Source: HGM05232 sp036661515
GTDB lineage: Bacteria; Bacteroidota; Bacteroidia; Bacteroidales; Muribaculaceae
Direction of reading: 5' to 3'
Length of the DNA stretch: 13,795 bases
Assembly: GCA_036661515.1 (NCBI GenBank)
Contig: JAVWYO010000051.1
Location: 1-13,795, forward strand
Position 1 is the stretch's first letter. Every line of letters starts with the position of its first letter. The notes below the pieces were generated by a model, which had not been told where the DNA came from, ran no database searches, and saw nothing but the letters and a program-made list of their open reading frames with translations. The translations under genes and the position numbers were made by a program. This document shows, in pieces, positions 7,369 to 13,024 of this stretch.

Positions 7369-8238
7369 CTAATTGAAAACTACAGTTTTATTTTTATAAG
7401 CAAGTACTTTACGTTGAATGTGCTTTTCAACAGCACGAGAGAGCACAATCTTTTCAAGGTCGCGCCCTTTATGAACGAGGTCGGCAATTGTGTCTTTGTG
7501 AGTTATGCGCACAATATCTTGCTCTATAATAGGACCAGCATCGAGTTCTGTGGTCACATAGTGGCTCGTTGCTCCAATCAATTTCACTCCACGCTCAAAT
7601 GCAGCATGATAAGGTTTAGCGCCAACGAATGCTGGCAAAAAAGAGTGGTGAATGTTGATTATCTTTTTAGGATAACGTGTTATGAAGTCTTCGGATAATA
7701 CTTGCATATATCGAGCGAGTACTATGAAGTCGACATTGTATTTATCGAGAAGCTCAAATTCTTTAGCTTCCTGCTCAGCTTTATTGTCTTTGTCAATAGG
7801 AATTACTTCAAATGGAATATTAAATTGACGGCTCACATCTTGCAAATCGGGGTGATTGCTAATAATAATAGGTATTTCTACGTCCCAGTCTCCAGCTATG
7901 TAGCGTGCAAGAATATCATATAGGCAATGCGACATTTTAGAAACGAAAATAGCCATTCGCTGAGGAGTATCAGTAAAACTTAATTTATATTCCATTTCAT
8001 ATCGTTGAGCATAAAGAGTATTGAAGTATTCGCTTATCTTCTCTTTTGGAATCATAAATTTATCGAGATCCCATTCAACTCGCATGTAGAATATAGCATT
8101 TACTCGATCTACATATTGGTCGAGATATAAAATATTACCCCCGTTAGTATTAATAAATTCGGTAATCACAGCGATTATACCAGGCTGATCGGGACAATGC
8201 ATCAATAGAACTGCATTATTATGATAAACTTTTTTCAT
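7369..8238 (-). CDS. purU: formyltetrahydrofolate deformylase
   Basis: PurU hydrolyses 10-formyl-THF to formate and THF; the formate can feed PurT in purine synthesis. From the ATG at 8238 the protein is 289 residues, the family norm: an N-terminal ACT domain (about 7-75, beginning VLLMHCPDQPGIIAVI) and a formyltransferase domain with catalytic Asn195 and His197 in NIHHSFLPAF and Asp233 in TELDAGPI. The open frame extends upstream to a TTG at 8256, but ATG 8238 gives the typical MKK start. A TAnnTTTG promoter lies 30 bases upstream. PurU heads the hisH-hisA-hisF-hisIE group with a 3-base gap. The ACT domain and HHSFLP distinguish it from PurN (GAR transformylase). Confidence 0.94.
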   Translation of the reverse strand: MKKVYHNNAVLLMHCPDQPGIIAVITEFINTNGGNILYLDQYVDRVNAIFYMRVEWDLDKFMIPKEKISEYFNTLYAQRYEMEYKLSFTDTPQRMAIFVSKMSHCLYDILARYIAGDWDVEIPIIISNHPDLQDVSRQFNIPFEVIPIDKDNKAEQEAKEFELLDKYNVDFIVLARYMQVLSEDFITRYPKKIINIHHSFLPAFVGAKPYHAAFERGVKLIGATSHYVTTELDAGPIIEQDIVRITHKDTIADLVHKGRDLEKIVLSRAVEKHIQRKVLAYKNKTVVFN

Positions 8239-8268
8239 TCTACGTATATAAGTCAATTGTATGAATTA

Positions 8269-8300
8269 CAAAGATAACGTAATTATGCTTGTTTATCAAA
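8269..8300 (-). promoter_or_regulatory. promoter of the purU-his operon
   Basis: TATCTTTG on the minus strand (8276-8269) matches the -7 consensus exactly, with TTTG at 8300-8297 twenty bases upstream as the -33 element. It lies 30 bases before the purU ATG and is the only strong promoter seen for the purU-hisH-hisA-hisF-hisIE-ftsE series. Confidence 0.75.
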
Positions 8301-8325
8301 CATCTGTGATAAATACGCATAAAAT

Positions 8326-8345
8326 ATAAGCAAAAAGTTGCTTAT
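8326..8345. terminator. short hairpin, possible terminator
   Basis: ATAAGCAA (8326-8333) and TTGCTTAT (8338-8345) form an 8-bp stem with a 4-base AAAG loop, between the purU promoter and the IS remnant. No strong T run follows on either strand, so a termination role is only possible. It may have closed the gene whose fragment lies at 8802-8912. Confidence 0.3.
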
Positions 8346-8357
8346 TGATTGTGATTG

Positions 8358-8371
8358 GGGTCAGCGGAAAT
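8358..8371 (+). repeat. left terminal inverted repeat of the IS remnant
   Basis: GGGTCAGCGGAAAT, the exact reverse complement of 8787-8800. The match stops at both edges: the outer bases 8357 and 8801 and the inner bases 8372 and 8786 do not pair. Confidence 0.9.
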
Positions 8372-8375
8372 ATAA

Positions 8376-8742
8376 GGTTCATATTTAGTAAACGACAGAT
8401 TCCATGTACAGCAACTCTTTAATGAAGTCATGGATGACCTTAGAATTGACATAAGACATGAGGAACGTAAAAGGGAAGCCAACGAGCACGAAATGTGTGC
8501 TAATGCTGGAGTTAATTTTGTTCCTATGAAATACAACAACGGAGAGACTCTACCTCAAATACTCTCTAATGACCTCTGAAGAAAAGTGGAATCCATCACA
8601 ACGTAATAGAATTAAAATCCTATTAGAAAACTATCCTATTGTAAAATCTTTCAACGCCAAAATTAAGATGTTTTGCGCACAACTTAGAGGCGTTAGCGAC
8701 CCCGCATTCTTCATCTTTAGACTAACTAAACTGTTCGCCTAA
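8376..8742 (+). pseudogene. transposase remnant, frameshifted and internally deleted
   Basis: Two overlapping frames give one damaged transposase. The first is open from 8376 and includes VNDRFHVQQLFNEVMDDLRI and NNGETLPQIL before a stop at 8577-8579. The second takes over near 8557 (KYSLMTSEEKW) and runs in frame through RIKILLENYPIVK to SFNAKIKMFCAQLRGV and FRLTKLFA, stop at 8740-8742. In complete ISL3/ISAon1-like transposases, DRFHV is followed by a long linker, an RYLLF..EKW-type segment and, much later, an ESFNAKIK.F.AQ.RG C-terminus. Here the join at about 8646 brings distant parts together, so an internal deletion is inferred in addition to the frameshift. The stop lies 44 bases before the right repeat, as expected for an intact 3' end. 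No functional protein is possible. Confidence 0.75.
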
Positions 8743-8786
8743 ATTTTTAACACAAATCCCAATTCATTTTAACTCATGCACCGAAC

Positions 8787-8800
8787 ATTTCCGCTGACCC
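8787..8800 (-). repeat. right terminal inverted repeat of the IS remnant
   Basis: ATTTCCGCTGACCC, the reverse complement of the left end at 8358-8371 with no mismatch. Confidence 0.9.
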
Positions 8801-8801
8801 A

Positions 8802-8912
8802 TTTAAGGGATTTACAGATAACTGTTTTATTGATTTGCTCTATTATGCTTGTAAGCTTTGTGACTTGTTCTTCTAATAATTCAATCTTACTTTTCCCTGA
8901 ATCTCCTCTCTT
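8802..8912 (-). pseudogene. coiled-coil-like gene fragment cut by the IS
   Basis: A minus-strand frame is open for 37 codons from a stop at 8915-8913 up to the right end of the IS, where it runs into the terminal repeat and stops inside the element. It reads KSKIELLEEQVTKLTSIIEQ followed by INKTVICKSLK, with I/L/V at heptad positions typical of a coiled coil. There is no start codon in the frame. The composition looks like real protein, so this is probably the surviving piece of a gene destroyed by the insertion and later decay. I do not recognise the family. Confidence 0.4.
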
Positions 8913-8951
8913 TTAGAGGAATATTATAGTACTGTATTTAAGTATTTTCAT

Positions 8952-8996
8952 AATAGTTACACCTGCTTTTTAGGTGTAACTAAAGGTGTAACTATT
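8952..8996. repeat. three-copy GTTACACC repeat with two alternative hairpins
   Basis: AATAGTTACACCT (8952-8964) is complementary both to AGGTGTAACTA (8972-8982, 11 bp, 7-base loop) and to AGGTGTAACTATT (8984-8996, 13 bp, 19-base loop). The two right-hand copies are direct repeats 12 bases apart. This could be an RNA switch-like structure, a protein-binding array or recombinase arm-type sites. It lies upstream of the coiled-coil fragment on the minus strand. Confidence 0.6.
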
Positions 8997-9099
8997 TTGC
9001 CATATATATGCGTTAATTATGCTTAATAGGTGGGTGTATAGCTTGTTTTTGTGTTGTTCCTTACGTTTGTAACATGCTTGTACTTAATTAGTTGGCATA
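8997..9099. other. intergenic stretch without recognisable features
   Basis: AT-rich sequence between the GTTACACC repeats and the tRNA terminator. I find no open frame with coding character, no further copy of the repeats, and no copy of the tRNA 3' end that would mark an attachment site. Confidence 0.5.
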
Positions 9100-9129
9100 A
9101 GAAAGGCGAGATGTTTATAATCTCGCCTT
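9100..9129 (-). terminator. terminator of tRNA-Glu
   Basis: AAGGCGAGAT (9103-9112) and ATCTCGCCTT (9120-9129) form a perfect 10-bp GC-containing stem with a 7-base loop, directly after the tRNA. On the minus strand the stem is followed by a short T-rich tail, so it probably ends the tRNA transcript. Confidence 0.8.
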
Positions 9130-9130
9130 G

Positions 9131-9203
9131 TAGTGAATCTGGGAATCGAACCCAGGTCTCCACCGTGAGAGGGTGGCGTGCTAGGCCACTACACTAAATC
9201 ACC
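9131..9203 (-). tRNA. tRNA-Glu (anticodon CTC)
   Basis: The minus strand folds into a cloverleaf of 73 bases. The D stem is GTGT/GCAC, the anticodon stem CCACC/GGTGG with loop CTCTCAC (anticodon CTC, reading GAG), and the T arm CTGGG-TTCGATT-CCCAG. U11-A24, U13-G22 and a four-base variable loop lacking position 47 agree with known tRNA-Glu identity features. The acceptor stem GGTGATT/ATTCACT has a G-U at 1-72 and a U-U mismatch at 6-67. CCA is not encoded; the discriminator is A, followed by CAA. It has its own promoter and terminator and faces away from yraN. Confidence 0.93.
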
Positions 9204-9230
9204 TGGCCTGCTCTATTTTTTAGAGCACTG

Positions 9231-9260
9231 CAAAGATATGGTTTCTATTTTAATTGGCAA
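9231..9260 (-). promoter_or_regulatory. tRNA-Glu promoter
   Basis: TATCTTTG (9238-9231, minus strand) with TTG at 9260-9258 and a 19-base spacer. The box ends 27 bases before the tRNA 5' end, which allows a short 5' leader. Confidence 0.75.
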
Positions 9261-9278
9261 TAATAATTATGCGCTTTT

Positions 9279-9340
9279 TTTGTGCTGATTAAAAATATAG
9301 ATATATTTGTTTCTTTTGGCATTAAAAAGCTTTATATTTG
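9279..9340 (+). promoter_or_regulatory. yraN promoter region with two -7 boxes
   Basis: TTTG (9279-9282) and TATATTTG (9302-9309) are 19 bases apart and make a full Bacteroidetes promoter. A second TATATTTG (9333-9340) lies 24 bases before the ATG, with a TTTG 23 bases upstream that overlaps the first -7 box. Either or both may be used. Confidence 0.6.
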
Positions 9341-9364
9341 AAAATAATTTTTTAAAAGTATATT

Positions 9365-9733
9365 ATGGCTAAGCATAATGAATTAGGACAGTTTGGCGAG
9401 CAATATGCAATGGAGTATCTTGTAACGAAAGGTTATACTATTAGAGAAACGAATTGGCGATGTGGAAAGGTAGAAATTGATATTGTTGCAGAGAAAGATG
9501 GTAGGATAGTTATTGTTGAAGTTAAGACGCGATCTACCGATGTAATATATCCCGAAGATGCTGTTGACCGAAAAAAAATGCTTAATCTTGTGCGCGCTGC
9601 CAATGCTTATATGAATTTTTATGATCTCCCGCATGAGGTGCAATTTGATATTATATCGATAATAGGAAAGATTGATGATTTTGAACTTGAGCATATTCCC
9701 GATGCTTTCCTTCCACCACTGAAGACTTATTAA
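9365..9733 (+). CDS. YraN/UPF0102 family endonuclease-like protein
   Basis: A 122-residue protein of the UPF0102 (YraN) family, which has a restriction-endonuclease-like fold; its cellular role is poorly known, with links to nucleic-acid processing or recombination inferred from the fold. The family pattern is complete: N-terminal LGQFGEQYAMEYL (7-19), the core EIDIVAEKDG (37-46) with the likely metal-binding aspartate, and VEVKTR (52-57) with the Glu/Lys of the nuclease core. Length is typical. The ATG at 9365 gives the family N-terminus and follows two promoter boxes. It is a single-gene unit, divergent from tRNA-Glu and convergent with the DUF1015 gene. Confidence 0.88.
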   Translation: MAKHNELGQFGEQYAMEYLVTKGYTIRETNWRCGKVEIDIVAEKDGRIVIVEVKTRSTDVIYPEDAVDRKKMLNLVRAANAYMNFYDLPHEVQFDIISIIGKIDDFELEHIPDAFLPPLKTY

Positions 9734-9737
9734 GTAA

Positions 9738-9863
9738 TTTAATATAGAAGAGGTAACTGATTTAATTGAAAATTTAGAAGCAACATCAGAGACCAAGCCG
9801 ATTATCAAAGCCGACGATAATACAGATATAAACGACAACAGACTGTCACATTATTTTAGTTGA
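9738..9863 (+). other. coding-like open stretch without a start codon
   Basis: Just after yraN, in the +1 frame, a stop (9735-9737) is followed by 41 open codons ending at 9861-9863. The peptide includes IEEVTDLIENLEATSETKP and RLSHYFS. It contains no ATG, GTG or TTG in frame. Composition is unusually protein-like for an intergenic gap. It may be the 3' scrap of a lost gene, or chance. Its stop codon lies in the terminator hairpin. Confidence 0.25.
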
Positions 9864-9872
9864 CAGTCTGTT
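9837..9872. terminator. terminator between convergent yraN and DUF1015 gene
   Basis: AACAGACTGTCA (9837-9848) and TGACAGTCTGTT (9861-9872) form a perfect 12-bp stem with a 12-base loop. On the plus strand it is followed by ATGTTTT, a modest T run. It sits in the gap between two converging genes, so it may serve both. Confidence 0.75.
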
Positions 9873-9899
9873 ATGTTTTCAGCGTGTGTGTGGCAGTTA

Positions 9900-11147
9900 C
9901 TAATCTTCTAATTTGTGGATTACTAATCCCGAACGAAGTTTAGGTTCAAACCATGTTGTCTTTGGAGGCATAATATTGCCAGTGTCGGCAATATTTATGA
10001 GTTGTGTCATCGACACAGGATACAGTGCAAGAGCAAGTGCCATCTCACCACTATCAACACGTTTTTGCAATTCTTCAAGACCTCTTATTCCGCCAATAAA
10101 ATCGATACGCTTATCGCTACGAAGGTCGTGAATACCAAGAATGTCACGTAAAATAAGGTCTGATGATATTGTAACGTCGAGCACTCCAATAGGGTCATTA
10201 TCATTATAAGTTCCCTCTTTTGCTGTTATAGAATACCATTTGCTGTCGATATAAAGTGCAAAATTATGTAGAGATGTGGGATGATAAATTTGTGCTCCTT
10301 TTTCTTCTACAATAAAATGCTCGCTCACCTTTTCAATAAATTGCTCGGCTGAAAGTCCGTTTAAGTCCTTAACAACACGATTATAATCAATAATCTTTAG
10401 GTGCGATTCTGGGAAACATACAGCAAGGAAATAATTATATTCTTCCTCGCCAGTGTGATGCGGATTTTGCAATGCTTTTTCCTTACCAACGAGTGCTGCG
10501 GCAGCTGTGCGATGATGTCCATCAGCAATATAAAGATGGGGTATAGCTGCAAATAGTTCAGTAATTTGAGCAATTGTAGCATCATCATCAATTTTCCAGA
10601 AATGATGACCAAATCCGTCGGGAGCTACAAAATCGTATTCGGCGGGTTGTGCTGTAATGCTTTTTATGATAGCTTCGAGTTCTGTATTATCGGGAAACGC
10701 AAAGAACACAGGTTCAATGTTGGCATTATTAATGCGCACATGTTTCATGCGGTCTTCTTCTTTATCGCGACGCGTGAGCTCATGTTTCTTAATGCGTTGT
10801 TCCATGTAATCATCAACATTTGCAGCAACAACAAAGCCATATTGTGTGCGTGCACCCATAGTTTGAGCGTAGATATAATATAGTTCTTTGTTGTCTTGAA
10901 TAAGCCAACCCTTTTCTTGGAACGCTTTGAAATTATATGCAGCTTTGTCATATACCTTTGCATCATGTTCATCGGTGCCTGGTGCAAAATCTATTTCAGG
11001 TTTTATGATATGATATAGCGATTTATCATTACCAGTTGCCTCTTTGCGGGCTTCTTCCGAACTTAATACATCATAAGGTCGCGATGCAACTTGTGTAACA
11101 AGTTCTTTTGGAGGTCTTACTCCCTTGAATGGTTTAATTTTAGCCAT
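9900..11147 (-). CDS. DUF1015 family protein
   Basis: A 415-residue protein of the DUF1015 family (COG4198), conserved in Bacteroidetes and many anaerobes, with no established reaction. Visible family features are the N-terminal KPFKGVRPP and ASRPYDVLS stretch (5-29), the conserved ADGHHRTAAA (208-217), DFIGGIRGLEEL (349-360) and the C-terminal MPPKTTWFEPKLRSGL (393-408). The His/Asp cluster at 208-212 looks like a metal or catalytic site, which is inference. There is no signal peptide or membrane segment. It begins 18 bases after purA with no separate promoter, so it is probably the last gene of fur-purA-DUF1015. Relatives are often found near serine-biosynthesis genes in this phylum; that context is absent here. 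Confidence 0.88.
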   Translation of the reverse strand: MAKIKPFKGVRPPKELVTQVASRPYDVLSSEEARKEATGNDKSLYHIIKPEIDFAPGTDEHDAKVYDKAAYNFKAFQEKGWLIQDNKELYYIYAQTMGARTQYGFVVAANVDDYMEQRIKKHELTRRDKEEDRMKHVRINNANIEPVFFAFPDNTELEAIIKSITAQPAEYDFVAPDGFGHHFWKIDDDATIAQITELFAAIPHLYIADGHHRTAAAALVGKEKALQNPHHTGEEEYNYFLAVCFPESHLKIIDYNRVVKDLNGLSAEQFIEKVSEHFIVEEKGAQIYHPTSLHNFALYIDSKWYSITAKEGTYNDNDPIGVLDVTISSDLILRDILGIHDLRSDKRIDFIGGIRGLEELQKRVDSGEMALALALYPVSMTQLINIADTGNIMPPKTTWFEPKLRSGLVIHKLED

Positions 11148-11165
11148 ATTATGTGATACTAATTA

Positions 11166-12431
11166 TTATTTATTGCGAATAATGGTTTGTTCACGATCGG
11201 GTCCCACCGATACGATAGTTATTGGGACGTTAAGTTGCTTCTCTATGTAGGCAATATATTCTTTAAAATGTGTGGGAAATTGAGATTCCGACTTCATTGT
11301 CGTCATATCAGTTTTCCAGCCTGGTAGTTCTGTATATATTGGCGTTATATTTTCATCTATTGAAAATGGAAAATCTGAAATCTCTTCTCCATTTATAAGA
11401 TATGAATTACAGGCTTTTATAGTATCAAAACTGTCAAGTACGTCGCTCTTCATCATGATGAGTTGAGTCACGCCATTTAGCATGATGGTGTAGCGTAATG
11501 CTACAAGATCAATCCAGCCACAACGACGTTCTCTACCTGTTACAGCTCCATATTCATGACCAATATTGCGCATATCTTTGCCTGTCTCATCAAATAACTC
11601 GGTAGGAAATGGTCCGCTACCCACGCGAGTGCAGTATGCCTTAAAAATGCCAAACACTTCACCTATTTTATTTGGCGCAACACCAAGGCCCGAACAAGCT
11701 CCAGAACATATTGTATTTGATGATGTAACAAAAGGATAAGACCCAAAATCTACGTCAAGAAGTGAGCCTTGAGCACCTTCGCACAGAATACTTTTACCAT
11801 TAGCAAGAGCTTTGTTTATGACATGTTCACTATCTATAAGTTCATAGCCTTTTAAATATTCTATTGCTTCAAGCCATTTAGCCTCAAGTTCCGAAATATT
11901 AGGAGTCTCACCAAGAGCTTTAAGAAGGGCAAGATGCTTATTTTTTGCTGACGTATATTTTTCTTTAAAATTATAAAGTATGTCACCAATACGAAGGCCA
12001 TTACGACTAATCTTATCGGTGTAAGTAGGTCCAATACCTTTGCCTGTTGTCCCAATCTTGGCATCACCTTTAAGCTTTTCATTAGTAGCATCAAGAATGC
12101 GGTGAGTTGGCATTATAAGATGTGCTTTTTTCGATATTTTTAAAACGTGTTTAATGTCAACACCGCTTTTTTCGAGGGAATCAGCCTCTTCTTTAAAGAG
12201 GACAGGATCTATTACTACACCATTTCCTATGATGTTTGTTTGCCCATGTTGGAAAATGCCCGAAGGGATTGAGCGTAGCACATATTTTTTACCTTCAAAT
12301 TCGAGCGTGTGACCAGCATTAGGACCGCCTTGGAAACGGGCTACAATGTCGTAACGTGGAGTTAAAACGTCAACAACTTTCCCCTTACCTTCATCACCCC
12401 ATTGTAATCCGAGAAGAACATCAACTTTCAT
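11166..12431 (-). CDS. purA: adenylosuccinate synthetase
   Basis: PurA joins IMP and aspartate using GTP to give adenylosuccinate, the first step from IMP to AMP. The 421-residue protein is complete: QWGDEGKGK (10-18) with catalytic Asp13, GGPNAGHT (35-42) with catalytic His41, IGTTGKGIGPTY (126-137), the IMP-binding TRVGSGPFPTEL (268-279), TGRERRCGW (298-306) and the guanine-binding KSD (328-330). It begins 34 bases after fur and ends 18 bases before the DUF1015 gene. No promoter box is visible in the fur-purA gap, so purA probably depends on the fur promoter. Confidence 0.96.
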   Translation of the reverse strand: MKVDVLLGLQWGDEGKGKVVDVLTPRYDIVARFQGGPNAGHTLEFEGKKYVLRSIPSGIFQHGQTNIIGNGVVIDPVLFKEEADSLEKSGVDIKHVLKISKKAHLIMPTHRILDATNEKLKGDAKIGTTGKGIGPTYTDKISRNGLRIGDILYNFKEKYTSAKNKHLALLKALGETPNISELEAKWLEAIEYLKGYELIDSEHVINKALANGKSILCEGAQGSLLDVDFGSYPFVTSSNTICSGACSGLGVAPNKIGEVFGIFKAYCTRVGSGPFPTELFDETGKDMRNIGHEYGAVTGRERRCGWIDLVALRYTIMLNGVTQLIMMKSDVLDSFDTIKACNSYLINGEEISDFPFSIDENITPIYTELPGWKTDMTTMKSESQFPTHFKEYIAYIEKQLNVPITIVSVGPDREQTIIRNK

Positions 12432-12465
12432 AATAGTTAGTGGTTTTATTTAATGTGATATTAAT

Positions 12466-12936
12466 TTATTTTACTTTATTTTTGCGCTTCATTTTTCGCA
12501 AGCAATTATTGCATAATCCATATACATAAAGGGAAAAATAAGAAGTTGTGAATGCTGGATATTTTTGTGAATTCATGTATCCAAGTATTTCAGAATCTTT
12601 CACCTCTTTAATCTTTCCACATTCTGTACATATTAAATGATGATGATTAACGGCTCCACCAACTTTTTCGTACTGTGCTTGCTGATTTCCAAATTGGTGT
12701 TTACGCACTAATCCACAGTCGCAAAGCAAATCAATAGTATTATATACTGTTGCACGACTGACGTGGTAGAAATCTCCCTCAAGAAATGAGTATAACGATT
12801 CTACATCAAAGTGGTCGTTGATCGAGAATATTTTGTCGAGAATAGCAAAACGTTCGGGAGTCTTACGAAGTTTCTTTCCCTCTAAATAAAGAGTGAATTT
12901 TGTCTTGGCTGCTATTTTAGATTTATCTTCTATCAT
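12466..12936 (-). CDS. Fur family transcriptional regulator
   Basis: A 156-residue metal-responsive repressor of the Fur/PerR/Zur family. The N-terminal winged helix (about 10-90) has LRKTPERFAIL and the recognition helix SRATVYNTIDLL (60-71). The C-terminal dimerisation domain has VNHHHLICTECGKI (96-109) and a second CxxC (142-145), so both pairs of the structural zinc site are present. Metal specificity (iron, zinc or peroxide sensing) cannot be decided from the sequence. The frame extends to a GTG at 12951, but the promoter -7 box at 12961-12954 puts that codon at or before the transcription start, so ATG 12936 is chosen. It heads the fur-purA-DUF1015 unit. Confidence 0.92.
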   Translation of the reverse strand: MIEDKSKIAAKTKFTLYLEGKKLRKTPERFAILDKIFSINDHFDVESLYSFLEGDFYHVSRATVYNTIDLLCDCGLVRKHQFGNQQAQYEKVGGAVNHHHLICTECGKIKEVKDSEILGYMNSQKYPAFTTSYFSLYVYGLCNNCLRKMKRKNKVK

Positions 12937-12953
12937 AATTAATGAACTCACTA

Positions 12954-12985
12954 CAAAGATATAGCTTTAAAACAAATTACTCAAA
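12954..12985 (-). promoter_or_regulatory. fur-purA-DUF1015 promoter
   Basis: TATCTTTG (12961-12954, minus strand) with TTTG at 12985-12982, spacer 20 bases: a complete match to the Bacteroidetes consensus. It ends 17 bases before the chosen fur ATG. Confidence 0.78.
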
Positions 12986-12987
12986 AT

Positions 12988-13012
12988 TAATTGCAACGAA
13001 AGAGTGCAATTA
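12988..13012 (-). terminator. weak hairpin after the AlkD-like gene
   Basis: TAATTGCA (12988-12995) and TGCAATTA (13005-13012) form an 8-bp stem with a 9-base loop, followed on the minus strand by ATTTT. It could end the AlkD-like gene just before the fur promoter. The stem is AT-rich, so the call is weak. Confidence 0.4.
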
Positions 13013-13024
13013 TAAAACATTTTT

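Larger units (their letters stand above)
8358..8800. mobile_element. defective miniature insertion sequence (ISL3/ISAon1-like)
   Basis: The 443-bp segment is bounded by perfect 14-bp inverted repeats, GGGTCAGCGGAAAT (8358-8371) and its complement (8787-8800). Inside are scraps of a DDE transposase read on the plus strand: an internal part starting DRFHVQQL, then a segment aligning to the RYLL..EKW region in the next frame, then the C-terminal SFNAKIK...FRLTKLFA. The N-terminus, much of the catalytic domain and the stretch before the C-terminus are gone. Family placement is from remembered motifs of ISL3/ISAon1-type transposases. The bases next to the ends (TGTGATTG and ATTTAAGG) do not match, so no 8-bp target duplication survives. 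The element cannot move by itself, but its intact ends might be used by a related transposase. Confidence 0.78.

Noticed and set aside
7369..8256. Longer purU beginning at TTG 8256
   Set aside because: ATG 8238 gives the family-typical MKK N-terminus and length; the upstream TTG adds six residues with no support.
8342..8539. 65-codon minus-strand frame over the left end of the IS
   Set aside because: Antisense to the transposase remnant, which matches known motifs on the plus strand.
8350..8808. Target-site duplication around the IS remnant
   Set aside because: The 8 bases outside each terminal repeat (TGTGATTG and ATTTAAGG) do not match, nor do shorter lengths.
8258..9130. Attachment-site copy of the tRNA-Glu 3' end
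   Set aside because: No repeat of the T-arm/acceptor sequence was found in the adjacent accessory patch.
9383..9838. 151-codon frame antisense to yraN
   Set aside because: It is the mirror of the yraN coding frame plus the gap behind it, and has no motif or plausible promoter; yraN is clearly the real gene.
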